Made by a program: the position numbers and the translations under genes | Part shown: positions 1 to 8,953 of the stretch, in pieces | Layout: each line of letters opens with the position of its first letter | Position numbering within the stretch: position 1 is the stretch's first letter | The notes under the pieces: model-generated | Database searches by the model: none | Told to the model about the DNA's origin: nothing | The model's input: the letters and a program-made list of their open reading frames with translations, nothing else | NCBI GenBank assembly: GCA_011763485.2 | Contig: JAANSK020121124.1 | Coordinates: 1-26,385, forward strand | From: Isoetes engelmannii | Lineage: Eukaryota; Streptophyta; Lycopodiopsida; Isoetales; Isoetaceae | Direction of reading: 5' to 3' | Length of the DNA: 26,385 bases

Positions 1-1
1 G

Positions 2-151
2 GAGGCAGGCGTCAATGTAGTTCCGTACATCCCATTTTTGCTTCAAGAGATGGATTGTCACATATATGCAGACATCGCATCAGCAGTGCACATATTTGCA
101 TATCTTTATGGATACATCTCTTTTTACACCTTAGAAACTTTTCAAGATTAG
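2..151 (+). pseudogene. Helitron-like N-terminal (Rep-side) domain relic
   Basis: The frame starting at base 2 reads 49 codons to a TAG at 149-151. Its early part, VVPYIPFLLQEMDCHIYADI, followed by SAVHIFAYLYGYI, resembles the conserved block of plant Helitron replicase/helicase proteins that usually reads like VVPYNPYLL..NCHINVE..SS..VKYLYKYI. The frame is open to the left window edge, so the piece is truncated there, and the match fades before the stop. In intact Helitrons this block belongs to the protein that carries out rolling-circle transposition. No HUH motif or helicase motif is visible nearby, so this is a fragment. It could be a piece of a longer degraded element to the left of the window. 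Confidence 0.45.
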
Positions 152-429
152 GAGTATATTTAGTTAGTTCAGTTCAATTATGTTCATGAATGTGTTGTTT
201 TCATAAGTTAGTTTCATGTTTGTAGTTAGCTGGACTGATAAGGAGATAGTATCAAATGATTCAGAAAAGAAAATAATTGTTAATGCCCCTATCAAGTGTC
301 TTCTGCATGTTCATTTTCTAATACTTTCACTTGCCAAGTCAATCCAATCAGCATTTGTCCTTTGCTTCCTCAATTTTTCATGTGCAGGATCCTATAAGCC
401 CCTATATTTCACCAAGGGTGCTGCCGAGG

Positions 430-770
430 TTGTTTCTTAATGAGCTTACATGTTTCCATGGCAGGTGCACCATTGTTCCATCTCTATCCATCTATCTCAA
501 GTGGTACTACCAACTGTCATAGCCTCTTTTCCTTGCATTCACTTCCTACATCACTCTACTCTTCAGCTTTACCATCATAGCAGAGTTTCCTCTTGGTTGC
601 CACTGAGTTTGTTTCCTAATGAGTTTACATGTTTCCATAGTAGGTGTGCCCTTGTTCCATCTCTACTCATCTATCTTAAGTGGTCCTACCAGCCATCGCA
701 TGTTACTCCTCTTTGCATTCACCTCCTATAGCACTCTGCCTCTCAGCTTCACCATCATAGTAGAGTTGCA
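430..770. repeat. Two-copy tandem duplication, period 179 bases
   Basis: The block beginning TTGTTTCTTAATGAGCTTAC at 430 recurs at 609 with few changes. Both copies continue through a CATGTTTCCAT segment, a CCATCTCTA segment and a CTTCACCATCATAG-like segment. The copies are diverged by substitutions but collinear. The sequence is pyrimidine-rich on this strand and I see no convincing coding capacity in it. Confidence 0.75.
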
Positions 771-879
771 CTTTCCTGAAAATGATTAAAAGATATACAT
801 TTTCTTGTTTTGGCGAGATCCTAGCACTTGCACATCTTTCTTAGTTCAGTTGCACCCTCATATTTCCCATCTCACATCT

Positions 880-1045
880 CCACTACACCTCACTCACATC
901 ATATCATCATCATACTCTCACTTATTCCACCTCCATGCATCAACTACACCTCACTTACATCATATCACCATCATATTCTCACTTGTTCTATCCTCTTACA
1001 TTCATCACCCTCCCTACACATCATATTCATACTCATTCTCCCTTA
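880..1045. repeat. Degenerate pyrimidine-rich tandem repeat, period about 61 bases
   Basis: CTACACCTCACTCACATCAT at 883 recurs with one change at 944, and a weaker third unit follows. The stretch consists mostly of C, T and A. Long open frames here are low-complexity (His/Ser/Pro/Leu) and I treat them as spurious. A pyrimidine-rich segment of similar make-up lies, inverted, near 3430-3560, so this block may be an outer part of the large inverted repeat. Confidence 0.5.
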
Positions 1046-1799
1046 TTTTTCACTAAGAAGCAAAGGCACAAGATGAAGACCCCTTTGTGGTGATCATTTT
1101 GGTATCTTATGGCTGAGGGGACCAGCCATTTTCTTGTTTTGGTGAGATGTTGCTCCCAGAGGGCAAATACTAACCTTTGGTCTATGCACTTGGACTAGGT
1201 CAAACCATTCTTGAAGACTTGATTGAAACTTGGAAGATCTTGGTAGTCAACATTGGTATGAAGGTCAAAAGAAGTTCATCTTCAAGGTCAACACAAGGCA
1301 TTCAAGGTCAAACCCCATTGAAGGTACTTTATTTGAGGTCAAAATGTCTATTCAAGATTATGCTCTAGAAGAATCTGAATTTTGAAGTTTGGAAGATGCT
1401 TATTTGAAGTTTGGAAGATAGAGTTTGGAAGACCCCTTTTGTATGGTTTCAAGCTTAGCCACTTTTCCATGCCCACACCTATATTCTTTCTCCCTTCCTC
1501 CCATGATCCTCATTTGCACCTCTCCCTTTAGCCATTTCTCTCATTTCCATTTCTACATTTCATTTTAACCTACCTTTGCATTTTTGCCTAGCGATTTTTT
1601 TTCCCTTTACATTTATGCTTTGTTGTCCAACTCCACCATGCCCCATCTCACCTTATTTTCCTTTGTCAAAAGATTTTACCTAACCTATTTCCGCTTATTA
1701 AGAGATTTTGCCTAGCCTGTTTACTCATTTTCCTACACTCATGCCTTTTTGTAATATTACCCTTTTTATTAATGTCACTCCCTCTGCTTTTTCATCACT

Positions 1800-2800
1800 A
1801 GCACCAGTCTACTTTCATTACCCTTATTGTCTTACATCTTTTTCCACTTATGTGTGAAACTGTTAGGTCTTGTGGAAGTGGTGGAGTTGGAAGGCGTGAT
1901 TGGGGTCGTTGGGTGCTTGTTTGGGGACATGCTCCCCCTCCTGCCGGATCGGGCTGTGTCCCATAGGCTCCCACAGCCAGGGAAACTGGTCTTGCGCATT
2001 CTGTCCATGGTTGATCTTCTAATAAACTTGCACACAAAAACATGGTTGCATCAGTAAAGACAAAAGGGAGAGATCAAATGCATCAGAAGGTGAAGCGCAA
2101 ACCTTGGGCGCCCCTAATGGTGTCGATCTGCCTCGCCTGGATAAAGAGTATCTTGGAAGCCTTAGTATTTATACAGAAAAGGCGAGTAATCGTTCTGCCA
2201 ATGCCTGGACTGCTTAGATTTCCTAAAATTTAAGGTCTTAATGGTCGCTTGCAACATTTGCAGCACCGCCAGAGAATGTTCCAGGCATTTTGAGTGTATG
2301 TGGATGAGGAATTAGGGAAGAACTTGGAAATTCAGAGTTGAAAACTTGGCAACGGCCCGCCAGTTTTGGGGCGGTTACCGTTAGCCACTAGCACGGTAGC
2401 TGGCACAACTATACATGTAGGGGGTCATTGGGGTGGGCGACCATGGTAAAGGCATGAGGCAAATTCAATTGACCAACGATCGTTCATGAGAGGCCGACGA
2501 TCGGTCAAAGGCCATAAGGTGGTCTCAGGAGCACACCTTGGCACTTTCGGAGGACCATAGGCCTGGGGGTTGCAAGCTTGCCGCTCGTACAAAAGGGGGC
2601 CTTGCTATAACGTAAGGGGAACTCGAACCCCCCTTGATTCAACCCCCCCATGACTTTGCAATCGTTGACTTTCTGGGGACAATTCCTTCAGTAATATTGC
2701 AGTTCACAATCCGAACCTCCCGACGGATTGTCAAACGCGTCCATATTGTGTAAGTTGGGGAAATTTGCTTCTTAAGTGCACGGAACATGGCATCCCTACC
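1800..2800. other. Spacer of the inverted repeat, LTR-like, no gene
   Basis: This stretch is more GC-rich than the flanking arms. It contains a TATA-like segment (GTATTTATACAG, about 2166-2177) followed by a G-rich stretch. It also holds a short quasi-palindromic section around 2475-2510 (CGATCGTTCATG, GACGATCGG) and runs of C near 2630-2650. Its short open frames show no recognised domain. The look is that of a retrotransposon LTR or leader region, but I found no matching second copy or clean TG...CA ends. Confidence 0.3.
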
Positions 2801-3010
2801 CTAGGCACATTTGAGAGACCACAATAATACTTTTAGAGCCATGGCATGGGGAAAATAAAAAGTATATAGCAAGGTGGTATGGCAATGAAAGAGGCTTTCG
2901 GCAAAAGAGTTGGAGATGCAAAGAGTGATAACGTAAGGGCATAGATAGATAAATGGGCTAGGCAAATTTCTCGAGGCATGGTGAAAATGGGAACCAGGCA
3001 CATGCGAAAG

Positions 3011-3110
3011 AAGGAGAAAGTGGCTAAGCAAAAATGCAAAGGTGGACTAAATACATGTAGAAGGAGAAAGTGGCTAAGCAAAAATGCAAAGGTGGACTAA
3101 ATACATGTAG
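3011..3110. repeat. Perfect 50-base tandem duplication
   Basis: Bases 3011-3060 and 3061-3110 are identical, each starting AAGGAGAAAGTGGCTAAGCA and ending ACATGTAG. The duplication lies inside the right arm of the large inverted repeat and is absent from the left arm, which has the corresponding segment once near 1572. The perfect identity indicates a recent slippage or unequal-exchange event, or an assembly duplication. Confidence 0.95.
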
Positions 3111-3425
3111 ATGTGGGAATGAGGGAAATGGCTAAGATTTGGAACCATAAGTAATGGAGTCTTCCAAACTCTAACTTCCAATCTTCAAACAAATGTCTTC
3201 CAAACTTTATAACCTACTAGAGTCTTCTAGGGCATATTTTTGACGAAGTATTTTGACCTCAAATAAAGTACCTCTCATAGAATTTGACCTTGAATATTTG
3301 AGTTGACTTTGAAGATGAACATCATTTGACCTCCACATCAATGTTGACTATGCTCTTCCCACGAAATCAATTTTGATGGTCAAGATCTTCCAATTTTGAT
3401 GGTCAAGATCACATGGTGAATGTAG

Positions 3426-4589
3426 GGGATTGATGTGCATATAAGGCATGGAATAAAATGATGTAGAATTATGATAGATGGTGCGAAAAGCATGAAAGGA
3501 ATGTGTAGAGGGAATGGCTCTAGGTGAATGGTGTAAGGCGGCCTTGTCATATTAAAAACGTGAACCAATAATTTGAACCAATGAGGAATTTGTTAAATAT
3601 CAAGCGAAAAATACCATGTTGGAACTTGGACTTTGAAGTCTTCTATATTTTAACTCGTGATGTGACTCTACATAACTCTTCAAATGCTTCCATGTTTGGC
3701 ATTCTGCACTAATATCCTCTTGTAGTGTCTTCAAATTTTCTTAACACAAATGTAACAACACTAGCATGTTGCCATAGTATTAGTGTGGCATTAATTGCCC
3801 TTATATATTTCTATATGAAGGCAATTGGCGATTGGCATTTGCAATTTAAAAACCAAAATAACTTATTTTGATGGCAAAAATGCCAAAAGCAGCAGCCCTG
3901 GTAGAGACCACCAACATGTGCCACATCAATGTGCCAATTACCATTGTCAACTTTGTGACTATAGGTTAAACTTTAGAAATGCACTCATTTATAGAGATAA
4001 TTTTAGAAATGCAATCGATTCTAGAAGACTGAAAGAATTTGATGTTTAATTGAATGTAAATGGGACCACCTTGTGGAGAGTTGAATTGTTCGAAAAGAAT
4101 TTTAATGTTTTACAGAAACAATTTAATATATTTTCACGTAAGAGAGCGACCAAGGATAAACCATGTTGTGGTGAGAAGACCACCAATACTCGTATGTACA
4201 AAGAAGCGATCAAGTATAAAACCATATACAGATATACCAACCGTAATGTTCGACAGGTACGTCACTGAAAAGTTCACGCCGTACAAGAATTAGCTAATTT
4301 GAATAACGGGACTCCTTGTGAGAACAACAGCATAGACACGTAAGTTGCAATGACATTCATAATGCATATAATAAAAATTGCTTACGAAGTGGCACATGGT
4401 TGAATTGATCAGCAAACAACACAGAATCTGTTAGATCTAGTAGAATGAACGTATGTGAATACCCTATGATACATGTTGTCTAACCTCTCAATGATTGTGG
4501 TAATCTTGGTATGAACTTGGGCAAATGTTCAAACTTATCTGATGGCAATCAAACTTTCAAAGTTTGCACCCTCGATCTTTCTTTCACGA
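3426..4589. other. Intergenic stretch without recognisable gene
   Basis: AT-rich sequence with only short open frames of unremarkable composition. The frames at 3825-4049 and 4050-4293 (plus) show no domain I recognise. Small local repeats occur (TTTAGAAATGCA twice near 3971 and 4004). I see no RNA gene or promoter I can defend. Confidence 0.4.
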
Positions 4590-4603
4590 TTTTTTTTTTT
4601 TTT
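4590..4603 (-). repeat. Poly-T tract, possible poly-A tail of a minus-strand retroposon
   Basis: Fourteen T residues occur at 4590-4603. Read on the minus strand they form a poly-A tract directly after a segment derived from 4604-4640. This is how LINE, SINE or processed-transcript insertions end. The minus-strand frame over 4615-4839 shows no recognised protein and no target-site duplication was found, so this stays a weak call; simple slippage could make the same tract. Confidence 0.3.
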
Positions 4604-5601
4604 GAATGCAGGGGCTAATGCTCTGCTGTGTACAGGCTTTGTATTAGATGAATAAACCTAGAATGAAGATTCCTTAGATGAGTGTTCAAGCATATTGTCA
4701 TTGAAGGGCAGTGCATATAGAGTCCGGGGAATCTACTTGCTGGTTGAGCTCTCTTTGCCATATATATAGGCCTGTGTACCATTGTAAACATACCAAAAAA
4801 TTCAAAATTTTGTAAATGCATATGCGAAAGAGAAGGCATTGATCTCTACAATTGAGTCATCAATAATCACATTCACCGCAACTTGTTCCATTGTTATACT
4901 CCTGCACTAACAACTGAATAATCGACCATCTCTGCTCCTTCTATGTAATGTAATGTTAGACTGACTTCTTTCTTTTGCTCTCCTCTCTGGTTGGATAGCT
5001 TGTGGTACTATCATGTCGTCACACCTATTCCTACACAATTGTAGATCTACCCTTGCTCTTTTTCAATCTCAAGAGCAGCTTCAGAGCCTCAGAAATTAGA
5101 GAAAAAGAAAGCTGAAAAGAAAACTTCTGGTCGAAGGAACACTTCAGAACTGTAAGATACTTCGATTGGCTCAAAAGCAGACTTCCACCTTGTTTGCATG
5201 CTCACATTGAAGTCCACTTCCCATTTCATTTAGCGGTTCCAAAGTCCATGGCTATGAACCAGATTCTACAGGTTATAAGGCTGCTTCCAAGTATACCCGT
5301 CATCAATACATCCTAACAACTTACACACTATTTGAAACTACAAAGGCCTCCATGTGAATTACCTCCGGGAGTGAAATTTCTGTATACAGGAACGCCCATC
5401 TATTTACTGAACATTAACCATGCCGACGCGCAGGGCACGGAGGCATGGTTGGCATGCCCAGTAAATGAACGTCCCTATCAGTTGTCCATTCTGCGCCACG
5501 TGTCATAAACCCAATGGTTGAGGCCAAGGATGTTAGCAAGGAGTGTTTAAGTAACAAAACCAGAATGGAAGTAAATGGGGATTTCTGGGAACGAAACTGA
5601 A
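4604..5601. other. Intergenic stretch without recognisable gene
   Basis: Short open frames only, with no domain matches that I can see on either strand and no clear repeat structure. The right edge is the proposed target site of the LTR element that begins near 5607. Confidence 0.4.
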
Positions 5602-5608
5602 GAAACCC

Positions 5609-5742
5609 TGTGTGCATATATGTTAGAATGAAAGAGATACACGAGATGGCTAGGCTATGAGTAAACTGGATAAGAAACTATAAAGCATGACTATGGCTTT
5701 ATAGGGAAGCCATGTCAGCGACATAGGTGTCATATTCTAACA
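5609..5742 (-). repeat. 3' LTR of the minus-strand LTR element, with 38-base deletion
   Basis: This is the second LTR copy. On the minus strand it follows the GGGGGGA tract and begins TGTTAGAATATGACACC. Relative to the 8777-8948 copy it lacks 38 bases. In the longer copy the missing part is flanked by GTCAT on both sides, which points to a deletion between short direct repeats. A second G-rich tract with the same GGGGGGATGTTAG core lies about 67 bases further inside (near 5802-5811). Confidence 0.75.
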
Positions 5743-5749
5743 TCCCCCC
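5743..5749 (-). promoter_or_regulatory. Polypurine tract of the LTR element
   Basis: On the minus strand the bases read GGGGGGA immediately before the TG that opens the 3' LTR. In LTR retroelements such a tract primes plus-strand DNA synthesis. The position and composition support the minus orientation of the element. Confidence 0.6.
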
Positions 5750-5859
5750 GATGACTAGCATGACTCAAAACATAAAAAAGAAACTAGAAATCCTAGGACT
5801 AACATCCCCCCTGAGATGTAACACGTCCTGAAATTCAGCATATAAAGCAAGCTTAACCA

Positions 5860-6923
5860 CATAAATAACCATGGCTGCCACTGGATCTTGACTTTAAACC
5901 ATACCCTCCTGCTCCTGTACCATTCTCTGTTCTTGGAAATACAAGGGACCGTATAAAACAACTTTTGTCTCTGTAATAAACTATACTCATGCATAGAAGC
6001 CTTCAGCTCAAGGTTACAGCTAAACCCATGTAAGTGCCCTGCTGAATTCTGCAAACATGTACAACTAACAAGACTTTCAGCAGTAAATGTTTTTGTATCC
6101 TCTACTTGGCAACTTAAACATCTTTCAGCCATAAACGGTAGCACTTGTAACTCATAATACTCCTTAGGTAGACCAACTATATCAAGTGTTAGTGATTTGC
6201 TTTAGACGCTGCCCTGCTAATGCACTACTGTCAGAAACCAGATCATCTCTCTTTGAAAACTCAGAATTATGTAGAACAATTAACATCTGATTTCTTTTAT
6301 GCAGACAACTGTAGCTAATTTTCAACCTCTTGTTCGATTCTCCAACATCTGTATAAGGAACATACCCCAAATACTCAGTCAAATTAGAATGATTCTCCAT
6401 CCTCTCATCATGTGGACAAGCAAATGGAATATGTAAAGTTATGTAAAGTGGCAGCTGCAACACATGATGATTAACCTGAAGAAGAATGGAAGAAAATTCA
6501 TCTGTCTGGACATCAAATTCCATCCAAGGAGACTCATCAACCAGCTCCTCTTTTACTTCTAATATGCCGTGTATATTTTCTGCAGATTGCTCTTCTAAAA
6601 ATTGATCCATGATTTCACTACTACTATGAAGGCAAGTGTTGTCTAAAACTTCAAATTGCCATCCCATATCAAATAATAGTGATTGAAAACTATCTTCATG
6701 CTGTAAATCTACCCTCCTCTTGTTTGGTCCATGAAGCTTGCTCTGCTCCAAGATGTTCCTCAATTTTGTAATCATCATGGCAAAATATATGAGCAAGATC
6801 TTCTTGATGAACATCAGTGTCACCTTTCCTGCCTGCCACAATTGCAACCTCATCCCAAACATCAGCAAGTGGAAGGAAATGATTATCATGAACAGCAATA
6901 TCCGAGACAGTTAAAATAGAAGG
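5860..6923 (-). pseudogene. Unassigned reading frame inside LTR element, possible captured host sequence
   Basis: From 6923 the minus strand is open for 75 codons to a TGA at 6698-6696. It includes an acidic stretch with motifs such as LADVWDEVAIVAGRK and HQEDLAHIFCHDDYK. A second frame then runs from near 6715 to about 6180 (FQSLLFDMGWQFEVLD, acidic EEQSAENIHGILEVKEELVD, LQLPLYITLHIPFACPHDE). A third frame continues from about 6190 (DIVGLPKEYYELQVLPFMAE) to about 5900. The three frames abut, as expected for one protein broken by two frameshifts or by unspliced introns. I recognise no gag, protease, integrase, RT or RNase H motif in it. The family is unknown to me; a captured host gene segment is an inference. 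Confidence 0.45.
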
Positions 6924-6926
6924 TAA

Positions 6927-7392
6927 GGGTCTATTCGCACCCGTGTGTTAAGTTTAGGTAAGTTAACTCACCATTAAGCTAAGTTAATGGTAACTAAGTG
7001 ATTGCTCTCGCACCAAAGCTAGTTAAAAAAAGTAGTTAAGGCTAACTTAACTGAAAACCACTTCGCACTCGATTAGTTAAATAATTTGGTTAAAAATAAC
7101 TTAACTAGCTAACTAAATGCTTTCCCACATGTCTAGTTAAGTTAGCCAAGGACAAAAAAAATTAAGCACATTTAACTAATGAGGTCACTTTAGCTTTTAG
7201 TGCTATTTTCTATTTTAGTTTTGCTAACTTAACCAGACATAGTGCGAAGACAAGTTTAGTTAGTGTTTTTGGTTCAAAAGGTTAACTAATTCTTAACTAA
7301 GTTTCTTAACTATATGCTAACTTAACTAGTAGTGCGAATGTAAATTTGGTTAAAAACCATAATTTAACTTAAGCGCTGGTGTGAATGTACCC
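6927..7392. mobile_element. Tourist-like MITE (PIF/Harbinger type), 466 bases
   Basis: The element has terminal inverted repeats GGGTCTATTCGCACC (left) and GGGTACATTCACACC (right, reverse complement), 12 of 15 identical. It is flanked by TAA at 6924-6926 and 7393-7395. A three-base TWA target duplication and GGG-starting termini are characteristic of PIF/Harbinger-derived Tourist MITEs. The interior has no coding capacity. It is filled with variants of GTTAACTTAACTA in both orientations plus several TTCGCAC/GTGCGAA motifs (near 7005, 7063, 7242 and 7332), so it could fold extensively. It interrupts an open frame of the LTR element at 7393. Confidence 0.85.
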
Positions 7393-7800
7393 TAACTCCT
7401 CTAAGTTGTCCACAGACGACTTCTTTGCCTGATCTAGATCTAGGTCATGGATCTGCCCAAATTCAGACCTTAGATAATCCCACAACTCCTTGGCAGTAAG
7501 GAATGATTTTTGCAAAACCCTTGAATGGATAGTAGCATCAATGGTATACATCATGGATTTGTAAACTTTGTCTTCATCATCAAGAGTAACTAAACAGTTA
7601 TTTCCTCCCACAACATGCCATAAACCTTCGGCTATTAATGACCAGGTCATTTGAATTCTCCATTCTTCATGATTATGAATGGTTAACAACTTACCATTCA
7701 GAGGAGCTATAAGCTGATAAAGCTGCTTAGCAGACTCAGTAGAAAAATAGACCATGATTAGATTGTCCGGCAAAGTTATATCACATGTATAATAGCACAA
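7393..7800 (-). pseudogene. Copia-type gag fragment (UBN2/DUF4219-like)
   Basis: The minus-strand frame starts at an ATG at 7800. It contains IAPLNGKLLTIHNHEEWRIQ, then MTWSLIAEGLWHVV, DDEDKVYKSMMYTIDATIHS and FLTAKELWDYLRSEFG. The order N-x-E-W-x-x-x-M, a W-x-x-V block, an A-x-x-x-I core and A-K-E-x-W-D-x-L is the signature of the N-terminal half of plant Copia Gag polyproteins, which form the virus-like particle. The frame continues through a Lys/Ser-rich stretch to LEEL, where the MITE is inserted. The later Gag half and the CCHC zinc knuckle are absent. If the MITE and one target copy are ignored, the frame continues into the unassigned segment at 6923. Confidence 0.6.
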
Positions 7801-8776
7801 GTCTGATACGACTGAAATCTCGTTAGAAATTCAAAGAAATCTCACATAAAGTCGTTGATCATGAGATTTGAAGACTTCAACGGGCCAACTCCAGATCCGA
7901 ATTGCCACTCAACCTTAAGAAACTATGCACTCAATTCCAATTCATAATCCAGCAGTTTACAAATCTGGTTCCCTCTGCCGTAACTTCAAATCTCTGTGAT
8001 TTTGCACTGAGTAGCCATAAATAACCAACATATCCTCGATCATCCTGTTCCAGAAATAGAGCTTCCAGACATAGCTCCTACGTTCAACAAATTCCTACGA
8101 AAATGGACCCCGATCACTCAATATTTGACACCATGGCATGCAAGAACGTCATTCCGGCCCATAGCTCCAGTTCCAGCATCTAACCCGCCACATGGCATAC
8201 ACACATTCATGCCAAGTCCAGTTCCGTCCCTAATCCTTGTAAAGTTGACCAACAGATCCCGACCAACCTAGGATGTGACTGCAGATCCAAACCCTAATGC
8301 TGCGCAAATACGAACACCCAAATACATAATAAAACAAACAGGCAACTCCTCCTTTCCAATATCCGATCAATTTGCCAAGTGGCACGGACTCGCATCCGAC
8401 TTCAAACCACGCTCCAGATCCGACCCAGATCTCAGGGATCCAACTTCAGTTCGCCAAACGAACAGTCAGCATTAATCGGGCCGGAAATATCCAACCGATC
8501 ACCAATCCTATTATCTTCACCAATCTTCAGACTCGACCAAATCGATCAAACCACAAACACAACCCTAAGCAGACGAAGAATCTTGCAAGGTTAAAGGAAT
8601 CTCTGCAGAGATTTTCCAAGTTTTCTTTCTAGACCCGCAGCACGTTCTAGACCCGTTCTAGACTATTCTTGCACAATGCAAGAAAAAATGATGCCAGTTC
8701 CTCTGATCAGACCCGTTACCATGTTCTGATCCCATCTGCTATAGTCCTGCACTCATTTCATCCCGCATTCTAGCTC
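7801..8776 (-). other. Untranslated leader of the LTR element
   Basis: About 950 bases lie between the inner end of the 5' LTR and the gag-like ATG. I see no protein-coding signal; plus-strand frames here are Pro/Asn/Arg-rich and look spurious. A PBS-like segment is on the minus strand at about 8734-8719 (TGGGATCAGAACATGG). It resembles the TGGTATCAGAGC primer site complementary to initiator tRNA-Met, but it lies about 40 bases inside the LTR edge as I draw it. Either the LTR is longer than the aligned part or the match is chance. Confidence 0.35.
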
Positions 8777-8948
8777 TGTGTGCATATATGCTAGAATGAA
8801 AGAGACACACGAGATGGCTAGGCTATGAGTAAACTGGATAAGAAACTATAAAGCATGACTATGACTTTATAGGGAAGCCACGTCAGCGACATAGGTGTCA
8901 TGCCTAGTCATCTAAAGGTGGTGACATGTAATATGTCATATTCTAACA
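8777..8948 (-). repeat. 5' LTR of the minus-strand LTR element
   Basis: This is the longer of two nearly identical direct repeats. On the minus strand it begins TGTTAGAATATGACATATTA at 8948 and runs to about CACACAG at 8777. It retains 38 bases that the other copy lacks. On the plus strand, most of the shared part (from CTGTGTGCATATATG through GACTTTATAGGGAAGCCA to TCATATTCTAACA) differs from the other LTR at only a few positions, so the insertion is fairly young. A TATA-like TATAAAG lies in the repeat. The inner boundary is uncertain by up to about 40 bases. Confidence 0.75.
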
Positions 8949-8953
8949 GAAAC

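Larger units (their letters stand above)
1205..3425. repeat. Large inverted repeat with about 600-base arms and a 1 kb spacer
   Basis: The left arm (about 1205-1790) and right arm (about 2815-3425, reverse complement) are collinear. The best shared block is 24 identical bases at 1322-1345 and 3250-3273, containing TACTTTATTTGAGGTCAAAA. Further shared blocks are GGAAGATCTTG, AGTCAACATTG, GTTCATCTTCAA, GTTTGGAAGA and ACCTTTGCATTTTTGC (1572-1587 versus 3028-3043). By eye the arms are roughly 70-75 percent identical. Both are rich in GGTCAA (TTGACC) and GTTTGGAAGA motifs. No coding sequence was recognised in the arms. A foldback-type element, two oppositely inserted copies of one repeat, or an old inverted duplication are all possible. 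Confidence 0.7.
5602..8953 (-). mobile_element. Copia-type LTR element, non-autonomous or decayed
   Basis: Two direct repeats (5609-5742 and 8777-8948) bound an internal region of about 3 kb. Read on the minus strand, each LTR starts TGTTAGAATATGACA. A G-rich polypurine tract (GGGGGGA, 5749-5743) precedes the LTR at the 5742 end, which fixes the minus orientation. GAAAC occurs directly outside the 8948 end (8949-8953) and near the other end (5602-5606, two bases from the repeat). This is a plausible 5-base target duplication of the size typical for Copia elements. The internal region holds a gag-like frame, a MITE and an unassigned frame; protease, integrase and reverse transcriptase are not visible. 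It could mobilise only with enzymes supplied in trans, if at all. Confidence 0.6.

Noticed and set aside
805-1076. Two overlapping plus-strand frames of about 80 codons, His/Ser/Pro-rich
   Set aside because: Low-complexity translation of a CT-rich tandem repeat.
2605-2635. GGGGAACTCGAACCCCCC, which looks like a tRNA T-arm in reverse
   Set aside because: No D-arm, anticodon arm or acceptor pairing at tRNA spacing on either strand.
8275-8632. Three overlapping plus-strand frames in the LTR element leader
   Set aside because: They are antisense to the element, have skewed Pro/Asn/Arg composition and no homology that I recognise.
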